Assembly (NCBI RefSeq): GCF_002443255.2
Contig: NW_019211457.1
Coordinates: 31,859,309 to 31,923,308 of the forward strand
DNA from: Varroa destructor
Taxonomy: Eukaryota; Arthropoda; Arachnida; Mesostigmata; Varroidae
Length of the DNA stretch: 64,000 nt
Direction: 5' to 3'
Shown here one piece after another: positions 1 through 10,357 of this stretch. A program made the position numbers and the translations under genes. The notes beneath the pieces were generated by a model. It had not been told where the DNA came from, searched no databases, and saw nothing but the letters and a program-made list of their open reading frames with translations. Every line of letters starts with the position of its first letter. Position 1 is the stretch's first letter.

Positions 1-2372
1 GGCCTGTACAGATCCTTGGCCTGGGGCGACGGACCTTTCCCTTCAAGGCTCCCTTGGCGCTTTTCAGCTTCTTCGCGCTGGTACTAGGCACAACCCGACC
101 AACGTCACCCGCTAGTAGCCAGTCGTTACGTCCGCTTCTTTTTTTTTCGTTGCAACTTTTCGTTTTTTGTTGTCGAAATTGGTTCGTTGCAACTCGCTTC
201 AGCGTTTTTGTGTCGTCCTTTGCTTGTCGTCTGCTATCCACTGCTAATCCCTTGGGAAGCTTCAGACACAAGCTGCAACGATGAATACGGGCCAGGCAGT
301 AGCGATGGCTACGGATTTGGGCCTTGCGCTCGCCGATACTGGCCAGCGTCCAATGAGGGTGATGCCGTAGGGAGCCAGGACCAACACTCGTGACGAAGTA
401 TGTCTGCCGCTTCTTGCCGCTACTCCCACGCAGCCGCCGATCCTGCTCTCAGCCTCTGTTTACGCATCTCAGCATACGGGCCATTCCAGTTCGCCCATCC
501 TGACAACTACTTCGCCCTCTCTTTTATCCAATCTCAGTCCGCACTTCCTGCTGCCACCTTCCACTTCGTCGTATTCGTCATTGTCGTTGGCGCCTTTTTC
601 GTTTTATTTTTTTTTTATCTACTGCCAACATTCTCAGGTTCATTCTGTTTTTCTTTGTGTTCCTTGGCCGTCTTGCAACGGAGACATAGCACGTTCGCGA
701 GGACCGCCAAGAGACTTTCTGCTGTCATGCGACGAAGTAGTATTTCGTCAGTTCTTCCGTTCCATGTTTCCTGCGTTTCTCTTCCTATCAAATCGAACCG
801 TGAAGAAAGTGAATCAAAAGCAGAGCTTGGGGACGAGAGGGCGACAGCATGATTCGGTTGCTTGTAAAGCACTCGAAAGAGTGCTTTTTTGTGCTATGTA
901 CACATTGAGCGTTGGCTTCCTCAGCACATTCGGTCTCGATCGCTGTCTCTCTGTAACAATCTCGCATACATCGACAGACAGACACTCAAGCGTGGTATCG
1001 CAAACCCCAGATAGGGTTCCACAGAACAATGAGTCTCTTGTGGAAGTTTGTTTCTGTCTCGTTTTCTCGTCTCTATCAGTTTCTGTTTTTTTACCTTGCT
1101 CTAATTTCTCTCAAGAGACAAAGCGTTGCTGCCGTTTGCAGGAGTTACATGACCTATATTGTGTCTGCAAAGATTAATATTGTAATAACGTACATACAAG
1201 TTTCTATGATAAAGGGCTTCCGTCCTGCCTGTACTAGCCTGTCTCAGCTTTGCTTGGGTTAGCTTAGTTAGCGTTACCATATCTAATTATAGATTCATAG
1301 TACAATGGCGCCATTTCAATACACCACAGTCCAACTCAAACGAGTAGACTGGTAACTTTACGGTGAATATTATCATCTGCTTCTCTTTTCCCGCTGCCGA
1401 CTAACTGTGCAGTCCATTCTAGCCGTTCCATTACATAAGGCACTGTTAGAGGACGACGCGCACGGTACAGGGGCGAGCCGCCATCGTCGGACAAAAAGAT
1501 TCTCAAACTTCCTCACTTATGCTTCATCTATATTCGTGACCGTCGGTCCTGCGTAGCTGAACGAAAATGGGGATGATATTCAAGAAGTACTTTTGGCGCT
1601 GCCAATCCAATATACGCCATCATCGCTATCGTACACTGAAAACAGATATACATTCACACCGAACTTTAGTCCAATTAAAAGGCAATACGGGGCTTTGGCA
1701 TTAGAATCGCGTTAGTTTTTTTCAGTGTTTTTTCCTTACATTTTATCACCTCTCTACAACCATCGCGAATTGATAAGGTACAGCAATTTGTTAGTATCAG
1801 ACAGTTCCCGTACAACGCTCCTTGCTTGGAAATGGAGCTTTTACACACCATTTGAAAAAACGACCCATCGACATGAAGAAAGTAATAAAAAATCAATGTA
1901 AAACTCGTCCACGTTAAAACATGCCTTCAGTTATTTAAATGGCTTCCAGATAAAATTTTCTAAGTTACAGCGTACCATATATTATACATCTATCTTCGAA
2001 GGTGGTGGATAACTACAAGAGCATGCGGACGGTCATCTTGCGTGAAAATGAATAGATTTGAATAGTTCCATTGAAACAGCTCGGGGAGGTTTTCCCTACC
2101 AGAAGCGTATCACTACACTTGCTTCCATTGCTTAAACGTACATCCCTTTCAGTAAATACAAGTTTATAAATGGACAACAATTTCGAACTTCAAATAAGTC
2201 GAGAATTCAACTTCGATTCCAAACAGAGGTAGAAGAAGGGGGTCAGAGTCCGTCAACGAGAAGTTTTCTAGCAAGCAGTGGCACCATACAGTTACCAGTT
2301 AACTAATACAGTTAAAGCGAAATAATAGCCAATGCAGCAAAACTAACACTAACAAACGTATACTTCACTTAC
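1..2372. other. Region downstream of the Dscam gene, no gene supported
   Basis: AT- and pyrimidine-rich sequence with several open frames up to 198 codons on the plus strand (54-1262) that overlap each other. They show low-complexity phenylalanine/serine/leucine content from T-rich DNA, so I do not call them genes. The only structured element is the hairpin at 866-890. If the donor after 2373 is used, a 3' UTR exon of the Dscam transcript could lie here, but none is identifiable. Confidence 0.5.
866..890 (+). other. Hairpin with GAAA tetraloop followed by T-run
   Basis: Perfect 9-bp inverted repeat (AAAGCACTC and GAGTGCTTT) closed by a GAAA loop of the GNRA class. The T residues extend to 890, giving a run of six. 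The form resembles an intrinsic or RNA polymerase III terminator. No RNA gene was recognised beside it. Confidence 0.6.
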
Positions 2373-2379
2373 CTTGTTC

Positions 2380-2533
2380 TCATAGTTTTACTGACCACTT
2401 ATCAGAGATAGGCCTCGGCTGGGCGTAGGGGCTTTGGGACCCCGGTGGCGGTTGCCCCTGCTGGGGATGGGACGCTTGTTGTATGTGCGGAATCTGCTGA
2501 TGTGCCTTTAGAGTGCTAGTACTGTAGTTATAC
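2380..2533 (-). CDS. Dscam: Possible alternative C-terminal exon, glutamine/proline-rich
   Basis: Open frame after a good acceptor (GCGATTGCAG) entered in phase 2. It encodes YNYSTSTLKAHQQIPHIQQA, then SHPQQGQPPPGSQSPY and AQPRPISDKWSVKL, stopping at TGA 2380-2382. The other two frames hit stops within 30 bases of the acceptor. Seven bases after the stop is a consensus donor GTAAGT (after 2373), so the exon may be followed by a 3' UTR intron. The Q/P-rich, YAQPRP-containing sequence is typical of disordered receptor tails and could bind SH3 domains (inference). It would join an internal GT at 2995-2994 in phase 2, giving ACPQR followed by YNYS. It could also belong to another transcript. Confidence 0.45.
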
Positions 2534-2878
2534 CTGCAATCGCTGTTAGTTGCACAAAAATTAAAGGACCATCTTATGGCACGCATCATAATGTGATTAC
2601 CTACGAACTAACCGTCACATCCAGGATGGTGAGTTTGTAGCTGGCTTTTAGTCTTTGGTTTACTTGCTTAAGATCGATTCTGACTGCTTGCCCATGATGA
2701 AGGGGCAAGTCTAAAAGGGGCTTATTTCATTTTGCGTGTGAAACAAAACTCAGCGATTTTGGAATAGATCCCAAACGAAACGTTTCTCGACTCTAAAAGG
2801 CTCTTACTATTTGCGTCTATAATATAATAAAGTAAACTAGAACACCGAAAAGGACACAGCGAACTATCTAAAATACTT

Positions 2879-2950
2879 CTATTTCTATTCTATCATATTC
2901 TATTGATTAATTTTATTCTATTTTATTCTACCTAACCTAACTATTCTACA
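2879..2950. repeat. Degenerate TTCTA-type simple repeat
   Basis: About 70 bases built from TTCTA/TTCTAT-like units on the plus strand with interruptions. It covers the stop codon, the AATAAA hexamers and the presumed cleavage region of the Dscam last exon. Confidence 0.7.
2912..2927 (-). promoter_or_regulatory. Twin AATAAA polyadenylation signals
   Basis: On the minus strand two AATAAA hexamers lie at 2927-2922 and 2917-2912, 14 and 24 bases after the TAG of the last coding exon. They are correctly oriented for cleavage and polyadenylation of the Dscam transcript, which would give an unusually short 3' UTR. They sit inside a TTCTA-rich simple repeat, so they may be coincidental. Confidence 0.4.
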
Positions 2951-3158
2951 TAAATTGTAAATGGCTTCCGATCCTGTTTAGGATTAGGTACGAACCTCTG
3001 AGGGCATGCATCGCCAATGATGATGGAGTCGTCCTCGTATGCCGAGGAGCAAAGGTCGCTTTCGGCTGCTCCGGAAGATATAATTGACGATACAGCCTCC
3101 TGTTTATGCTGATTCGCTGCTGCCTCCTTATACATATCTGCGGTGGTGAGCGAAGGAC
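2941..3158 (-). CDS. Dscam: Dscam exon: last coding exon, C-terminus ending YVE
   Basis: 218 bases from an acceptor AATACCAG to an in-frame TAG at 2941-2943, entered in phase 1, which matches the exit of the 9773-9917 exon. It encodes PSLTTADMYKEAAANQHKQE, then AVSSIISSGAAESDLCSSAY, EDDSIIIGDACPQRF and a basic end before IYVE. The serine/acidic composition suits a cytoplasmic tail. The pyrimidine tract before the acceptor is weak, so the exact start is uncertain. A weak donor GTTCGT within it (after 2996) could splice to the alternative exon at 2380-2533. Two AATAAA hexamers on this strand lie 14-30 bases after the stop. Confidence 0.65.
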
Positions 3159-3384
3159 CTGGTATTAACGTAACGCGGCCCATTACACAAACATTCTATG
3201 AACTACGAATATTGAAAATATAATCAGTACTCATTTTTCAACCTATGTAAAAGAACACAGCAGTGCCTCCTGTGCTGCTAAGTTCATTTGTATTAATCTT
3301 GTTTCCCAATTCCCCGTAGTTCTTTCTACTGCACCGAGAATCAGCGTAACTCGCGTGATTATTTATGAAATAATTAACATATAT

Positions 3385-3484
3385 NNNNNNNNNNNNNNNN
3401 NNNNNNNNNNNNNNNNNNNNNNNNNNNNNNNNNNNNNNNNNNNNNNNNNNNNNNNNNNNNNNNNNNNNNNNNNNNNNNNNNNNN
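3385..3484. other. Assembly gap of 100 N
   Basis: Exactly 100 undetermined bases, the usual convention for a scaffold gap of unknown true length. It falls 226 bases upstream (in transcript sense) of the last coding exon of the Dscam gene, inside an intron. Confidence 0.99.
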
Positions 3485-4311
3485 AAAACCTATTCGGAAG
3501 TGTTTCCATAAACATATAGCGAACAGCTGCATATCATTCGTATAGCCAATGACTACCAGATCTAGCTACGACCCTCGAAGATCGCAGCCGCCATATTGTC
3601 GGCACGTGTAATTGGAACATCGTTACTTTCACTCACAGACAAATACCTACATGCAACCATACGTTATCCAAAATGGGCAACGAGCCTCAAAAATAGTAAA
3701 AGGCACTGCAAGATTTTCACCAGCGCTTGGCTTACCAAAAAAGAAATCGACTGGTTTGTAGCCATAACTACGCAGCTACGGCTGAAACATCTAGTTAACC
3801 AGTTCATGCAGTCGATGCTAGATGATTTGGCAGTTTACTACGGTTTACCCTGCTGTTGTCAGAGGGCTGTTCGCTTGCCTACCATCGCAGTCTTGCCTCA
3901 GATTGCGCTTCATTGGCTCAGATCCGCCCGTACGGGCATTGGCACGTCAAGCTCGATCGTATGACAAACGCTGCTACCAAGGCGGGGTGGAAGAAAAATT
4001 CTTCATTTATTGCACCCTCTGAAAATGAGATTCAGCAAGAAAAACTACGAGGTAGTCGGCAGGGAAAAACATCGAGGAACACGTCGGACGAATCTCGACG
4101 AGCTCGGCGTCCGCCTATCCGCTCTGCTCTGATCTCTGGCGCGTCTGCGGCTGGTAAATTACCTTCCAGGTGTATCACCCCGGCACTACCAGCGCCCTCA
4201 ACGGCGCTTCCCTCTTCATGGGTTTCCACCAGCTGCAGTCAGCCCCATTCTGTTTCTGCTGTTAGCTCGATTAGGAACTCCTATCATATATGACAGGGCA
4301 GTTTTCCCCAG

Positions 4312-4331
4312 CCCCCCCCCCCCTTTTTTTT
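4312..4331. repeat. Poly-C/poly-T tract
   Basis: Twelve C followed by eight T on the plus strand. Homopolymer tract in an intron, prone to length errors; it breaks or creates the local open frames on both strands. Confidence 0.9.
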
Positions 4332-7300
4332 CTAATTTAACCTTCGCCTTCTTCATGCCATTCTGGAAATCTTGCCGTAACCTTGTAGCGTCATCGTTTG
4401 CTGCTGCCAAACACCGAAAAGGCTCACCCGTCTACAGCAAAATAAGTGGAAAGCGGTTGAAAAATACACTGCAGCCATTTCCACCTATACGATACTCGAA
4501 ACCTAGGTCTCGTCTACTTCCTCCACCCAACCTAATTCTTTTAGATAATTCAACCCTGTAAAAATATCGCCCACCCCACGATTCCTTTCTTATTCAGTGA
4601 GCACCACGATAGCACGACACTCGCTTTAGACGCTATAGGCTGGTTGTGTTAGTTATGCAATCAACGCACGTCTTTTCTTTTCTTTAAATATCTTTTTTAA
4701 ACAGTTGAACTTCAAGGTACAGTGCCGATGCTAACCTGAAGTATAATGTTGGAACAATGGGGCACTGGGTATCTTTTTTCAGCTGGAGCCTACCGCAGCA
4801 AGGAGCCAACCTAATTTTACCATCTTCGCTACTATCAGTTCTGACAGTTAGCAGTTTTCGATCTTTTGTATCCTGCCGCCAAGTGCTGCTGTCACTGCTG
4901 CTTGGTATCGATTCCTTTAAGCTGTTAGAACCCGGGCCCCTATATAATTTTGTATTGTACTGTGCCGAGGGTAACTAGGTCCACTGAGGATTCCATCGAT
5001 AGAGTCGAACCGGCAAATACTTAGAGTAGAATTGCATACAATAGCTATTCATAGGCTAGGGACTGGAGTAAGCCAGCCGAGAAAGTTTCACTACCAAGAC
5101 AACCATTACCATCACCCAACTTCTCTACTAGGCACTCTTTATTTCAAAGTGTTCAAAGTAGATCCTCTTTTGCACATGGGTGGTAAGTATACACGGACGA
5201 ACATATGGGCTCAGTGGGGGCAGTGGCGTCAGAAGTTCGTTAATTGAGTTCGTGTCTTCTGCCACGTACCCAGTGTGGCGGAGTACGGTCAACTACGTTT
5301 GACGGGGCAGTAGTTATGTTAACATACTTATGATACAGACTATGTGGGGGAAGCAGCATTAGGTCAAGCAATGGCTAACCGCGGTCAGCCTTAGCAAACA
5401 AAATTGGAGCAATTTTAGCTTTATGAGGAAAATTTAAGGCCAATTGCATTTAAGAAAACTAAATAACAGATCTTATCAAAGGAAAGTAGCACTAACGCAT
5501 TATCTCCCTTCTGCTCCCCCACTATCTCTCGCCTGCTCCCAATTACGAAACTATGACTTTGGTTCCGTTCTCTCTCGTTGACTCTAAATGTGAAGCTTCT
5601 CATTCCTGGTAGCAAAATTACCGACCGATCATCACTTTACCGGTCAGTGATGTCATTGTCGCCCATTTCATTGCTCCTATTTATTGGAGGAAATAGCTGG
5701 GAAACTCCCGATCTGTATCAGCGTTCTGCTACCTCCACTTTGATATTGCCGTCAATCGGCTCCAATCATCCCTCCACACTCATTCTTTATCCCGCAGCAG
5801 CAGCGCATTTATCCCATTTTAACCCTTTACAACCTTCCTATTCATTAACAAATAACTACTTACTAATCACACTTGCATCATTCTTATCGCCACCTTGAAA
5901 CGCGCCCCAATGGAGTTCAACGAAGCACGGCTGGTTCCCCTTCCGTTGCAGTTTCCCCTGCACCGCGTTCCTTTACCAGTCCATCACCTCCTTCCGTCAC
6001 ACATCGTATCGATCCCAACCATCAACGCAGTGCTCCGCCTTCCATTATCCCGTTTCCTCTAACCTTACAGTTAGAAATGAAAATGGTAAGGGTGCCGTGA
6101 GCGCTGTTTCATCATGAATCAGCACGCAATGGGAACGCTAACTCTATGCGTTCATCGCTCGTCAATCGTTACCCTACTTAAGGAGGGTTTTGCCTCGGAC
6201 TATCTCGGGCCAATAGCCTTTGGCGAAAATACTGAAAAAAGAAGAACCTTTAGCGGAAGGGCTTTGGGCGTAGGCGTTCATGCTGATAATGGAAGGCCTT
6301 TCGTACTATTGTTTGTTTCTTTCTATTATTGCTGTGGCTGGTGTTCGGTTTTTTATGGCGCCCAGCTCTGTTCCCGGTTATTTTACAGGACTATTCGTTC
6401 CTTCTCCGTTCAGCTTCCTGCGCATGGCCCTTTTCGTCTCACTGCCTAATTTGTTAATTCCTCTAATTGTATTATAGGGGAATAATGAAAAAGGAAGTCA
6501 GAGAAACATCGGTGCAAATGAACGCAAAGGTTGTCCACTGCAAGACAAGTCTCCATTGCAATGCAATAATGCAAAGAAATCTGTATACTTGGCACTAGAG
6601 GCGCGTAGAAATGCAGTGAAAATTGCATTCACTTCCAGGCATCGCCTCCTTCTTCGTCAGTTTGCTAATTCTGTAGCCGTACTGTGCGCATTATTGGCCA
6701 TTGTCCTGCAGCGAGTGGTAGCGTGCTTTAAGGCTTTTTCCTTCCATGCGCTCACAGTTAAGGTGTTTGTGATAATAAGTTCACTCACGAAATTGGAGAT
6801 ACGTATGAGTACAATGAAAATACAGGACAATAAGAAAAGCACAAACCTATTTATGTGTCTGATTGCGCTACAATAGTCTCTGGGCTTCCGTGTCCTGACA
6901 TACATAGGTGCAATAACGAGACGGACGCGTAGTTCACATCTATGCCTGCCGGCTTTCTGGAACTAACCTTACGCGTGCCTCCTTCTGCTCGGCTGTTGCC
7001 AGCGCTAGTTGTATTCGGATCTCGCGGCACAGTCCTCTTTTTCCTCTTTTCCATCTATAGCTTTTCCTTTTCATCATCACTCACAATTTCCTTCACGGGA
7101 CGCACCAACGCCGGATTTTCTCGGCAAGACTATGGGGGCGTATGTCTATGACGAACGAGCCACGAAAAGATTGCTCAATGGTTGCCCCCAGCAGAAGAGG
7201 AGGATCTGCAGCGGAAGCAACATCGTCGGAATTGGTATGAGGCTCACGGTGAGAAGAACGCTCGCAACCAGTACGATACGGTGAGGGCGGGCAAAGCGCC

Positions 7301-7553
7301 AGCAATAAAAAATGCACCGCGTGCATTCCGCTCCAGATTGCCCCACGGGAGGGCCATTGCTGGCGGAGTTCCTCACAGTGAAGCCTTTGCTTGTTCCCAG
7401 TTGCCTTTTTATTCTTCGTTTTCTATCAATATAAATCAGGATACGCCAGTCAACTTGGCCAAAACAAAGTGAGAAGCGACGTCGAGGCAAGGTCTACAGA
7501 ATATGCCCGGCCAATACTAGGGATAAAAGAATACAGCCGCTGCCAAACAGTGC

Positions 7554-7606
7554 GAACTTTCCGAACGAGAACTATGGGAACTTTCCGAACGAGAACTATG
7601 GGAACT
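7554..7606. repeat. 24-bp tandem repeat, 2.2 copies
   Basis: Two identical copies of a 24-base unit beginning GAACTTTCCGAACGAG, with a five-base partial third copy. The unit length is a multiple of three, so an overlapping plus-strand open frame repeats TFRTRTMG, but nothing else supports that frame as a gene. Confidence 0.85.
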
Positions 7607-8646
7607 CCTTTTGTGGGAGTATAGGTCCGAGTATCTGTGCGTGTATGTATGTGCAAGTAAGCACGGGTTCCAAAACTAGATAGTCAGGATTCGAACCGAC
7701 AGAGCAGTATTGACGGAGTTAGTCGTGGCAGTGGGTGTGGTGGCAATGGGTCTGATCGAACAGTACTCGTAACATAGCGTCCTTATTGAACGTTACAATG
7801 GCCGGCGTCTATTCGTGTTGCTATCGCTACTACAAGCGATGACGTTTAGTGAGGGAAACACGGCGAAGGATAAAAAGGCGGTAGGCGTGTTAAAACAAAG
7901 GAATTATTGTCGTCATGATAGATATTGTTATTTTTGTCAAAAACTTTCGCTAGTAAGCACAAGCAACAGAACGGACACTGACCTAGTTCCTAAAGGTCAT
8001 CCCGACGAACTATTTTATATAGAAGTTTTATACATTTTCACCCATGGACAAACACATGTGCGTGGTTTAGCATTGACACGAGCGGTTGTAAGTAGACTAA
8101 GGCTTATATGCGCCTGTCCATAAGAGTATCACTGACCTAATATGCCGTCGTGGGCTAGGATTAATCATTCTAAAGAACACTTGAAATTTCGTCTTCCATT
8201 CAGGATAGCTGACCTACTGACGCCAGTTGCACTAATGAAGTCACTAGCACAATTGATGATAACACCAACTTAAGACCAGTTCCAGTAACGTACAATTTAA
8301 AATTGAAATTTAATACTATAGAATATACTTTTTAGGTAAAAATACCTATACACATAAGGCTAAGCAATGATGTTGGATAACCGGGTGTTGTTTATGGCGT
8401 TTTGTCGATATAATACCGTTATTATAGCTAGACTCACACGGTTTACTACTAAGTGGACAGCCGGCTGCTCTATATTTTGTAAGTATCACGGCAGCTTTGC
8501 TACGTTTGACCCATGCATCGTACTGGTTTGCGTTTCGGGTATTTTGATACGTGCACCGCGCACCGCTAAACACGTACATATATGTACCCACACGCAGGTT
8601 GTTAGACTAGACACGGACGAAGCGCGTTTGCAGCGCTTGCGATTAG

Positions 8647-8919
8647 GATACCTCTATATATACAACACTACTGCATTCTGCAAAACACGTTGAAGGGCCA
8701 TCAGTTGTAGAAGTTGTTCGTTACCTATCAACTAAAATCAAGTTGGACTTGCTAACATTTGCTGAAGATGAGCTAAAGGTTGCTGATGGCGTACAGACTT
8801 TACAATCACCTTTAAGCATTCCAATATCACATGGACTCTCTAGCCAACTCATTGACATTCAGAATATGCATGATATGCTTACGATAAGAACCCTGGAAAA
8901 CTCAGTTACATGCGACTAG
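8647..8919 (+). other. Unassigned plus-strand open frame in Dscam intron
   Basis: 91 codons open between TAG stops at 8644 and 8917 on the strand opposite to Dscam. There is no early methionine; the first ATG codons come late, so it could only be an internal or terminal exon. The translation looks protein-like, for example VEGPSVVEVVRYLSTKIKLD, LLTFAEDELKVADGV and LSSQLIDIQNMHDML. I recognise no family. An AG before GGCCATCAG at about 8695 could be an acceptor. A frame this long also occurs by chance in DNA of this size, so it may be a decayed gene fragment or nothing. Confidence 0.2.
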
Positions 8920-8987
8920 CTTAGGAGTGACTAATCTTCCTCACGGTGTGCCTCACTAAATGAATCTAATACTATGACTAAAGTTAA

Positions 8988-9010
8988 CGGTGTTAGTAAA
9001 ACTAACACCG
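8988..9010 (+). other. Short perfect hairpin
   Basis: CGGTGTTAG and CTAACACCG form a perfect 9-bp stem, or 10 bp with an inner T-A pair, around an A-rich loop. It lies 69 bases after the end of the 8647-8919 open frame. No function is assigned. Confidence 0.55.
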
Positions 9011-9772
9011 CTCATAGATGGATGCCAAAGACAAGATAGAGAGAGCAGTCATACGGACATTAACTCCGCTTGTGCTTTTCGTCCAAGCGTCACTTCCAAG
9101 TTTCCCCTTCATTTTCTAGTGCTCTATTGCACGGACTGTGTCCACCCCTTCAGGCGAAGAAGTCCACTGCTTTCTGCCCTGCAGAGCAATTCCACTTGTA
9201 AAACCCCAGCCAATTAGGAAGCAAGCAGTCAACCTCGGCTTCGGTCGGCTTCTAATCCTCGCGACCTGACTTTAAAGCGAGGCGAAACCGATCTGGACAC
9301 CACAACAGCGGAAGTTCAATGCACACCAAACTAGCTAGCTAACTACGAAGAACGGAATTGAAAAGCAGGCAGTCGCTGTTAAAGAGTCTTTAGCCTAAAA
9401 AGCGCTACCAGCAGATTCGCGGTCGTAAAGGCTCAACCTCTTCACCTCGGAGCAGCCTTTACCCAAGGCTTTGAAGCGAGTGCAGCAAGTTTTTCTCGTC
9501 TTCTGCCCAAAGCGTACAAGCGGAGGGGGGGGGGATCTAAAAAAAGCGAGCATCGCTAAACTTTCCAGGTTTTGGTAAGGCTGTTGGACAAACTCGAGGG
9601 AACTCCAGTGGATGGCTATAGAAAGTAGTCATATCAGATATTGTATTGATTTGATAGTTACAGCGACGGTAAAGCGGCACTGGTGAAGGGGAAATGAGAA
9701 CAAAAAGAAAGATGAGGAGGCTCTTAAGCTACGCAAGCGCTTTCCCTCTTTTCTATCAGTACAGCGACCCAC

Positions 9773-9917
9773 CTTCAAGATCCTCTTCAAACAGATCCTG
9801 GTCGAACGACCGACCTAGCGATAAAGGGCGATACTTCTGTTTCGGGGTTTGACCCATCGCTGTGCGGTCTAACGTGGCTGAGGATGACACTCCATTGCAG
9901 TAACCTTGTTGCACAGC
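9773..9917 (-). CDS. Dscam: Dscam exon: cytoplasmic tail, acidic end
   Basis: A 145-base exon 219 bases downstream of the previous one. Acceptor TGTCTGTTTCACAG, donor GTGGGT, phase 0 to phase 1. It encodes AVQQGYCNGVSSSATLDRTA, MGQTPKQKYRPLSLGRSF and the acidic stretch DQDLFEEDLE. ATLDRT and KQKYRPLS look like short linear regulatory segments, but no named domain is present. If the donor is not used, the frame reads five codons after DLE and stops at 9756-9758 (TGA), giving a truncated tail ending GGSLY. Membership in the gene rests on phase fit, strand and position, as sequence conservation here is low. Confidence 0.75.
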
Positions 9918-10136
9918 CTGTGAAACAGACAAAAGACGCACAGACGCATCATAAACACTAACGAAGGCCTTGTATTGAGCGGGTCTCCTTGTTTTTATTG
10001 AGCTAAGGGGCCACCTATTGTCGATAAGCAAAGACATTTAAAACCTGCTCGTCTTGTTAGGTTTGCCCTTCCTTGTTCCTTTATAAATTGTTAAAACAAA
10101 TGAAGATCAATCCGGTCAAAAACAACTGAGTCTCAC

Positions 10137-10357
10137 CCTGATTCGATGAGGTACCTCGTAGGTGTGTTCTTTGTTCTTCGCGACCCTTCTCAAGGTCTCA
10201 GCTACCATGTCACCTTTGAAATTGAACGCTTCAGCTGCTTGTTGTGCTGCATATGGGCAATATAAAGTCTCGTGATCATTATTGTACATGATATCGTTAA
10301 CAGGATCTTTCGAGCATTTCCCGTATGTGTTCATTGACAAATCCTCACGTGACTGAC
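10137..10357 (-). CDS. Dscam: Dscam exon: cytoplasmic tail with CPYA motif
   Basis: A 221-base exon, acceptor TTTTATCATAG, donor GTGAGA, phase 1 to phase 0. It encodes QSREDLSMNTYGKCSKD, then NDIMYNNDHETLYCPYAAQQ and a charged end MVAETLRRVAKNKEHTYEVP HRIR. The context HETLYCPYA resembles the EDEICPYATF box of the insect Dscam tail, a conserved intracellular motif. Several tyrosines (TYGK, IMYN, LYCPY, TYEV) are candidate phosphorylation or adaptor-docking sites, by analogy with Dscam signalling through Dock/Nck and Pak; that role is inference. Other parts of the tail do not align convincingly by eye. Confidence 0.83.

Larger units (their letters stand above)
3159..9772 (-). other. Dscam intron between the last two tail exons
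   Basis: 6.6 kb without a recognised coding exon on the Dscam strand. It holds a 100-base N gap (3385-3484), a C/T homopolymer tract (4312-4331), a 24-bp tandem repeat (7554-7606), a short hairpin (8988-9010) and an unexplained plus-strand open frame (8647-8919). GC-rich overlapping open frames on both strands at 3.86-4.41 kb have no recognisable similarity. A tail exon could be hidden in or near the gap. Confidence 0.6.

Noticed and set aside
54..1262. Overlapping plus-strand open frames up to 198 codons
   Set aside because: Phenylalanine/serine/leucine-rich translations of T-rich DNA, overlapping each other in different frames, with no motif or splice structure.
3856..4410. GC-rich open frames on both strands (145 codons plus; 65 and 64 codons minus)
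   Set aside because: Open in several frames at once because of base composition; cut by a C/T homopolymer; no family similarity and no phase fit to the Dscam tail.
7684..7700. tRNA T-arm-like sequence (GGATTCGAACCGACA) on the plus strand
   Set aside because: The T-stem does not pair and no acceptor, D or anticodon arms fit around it.
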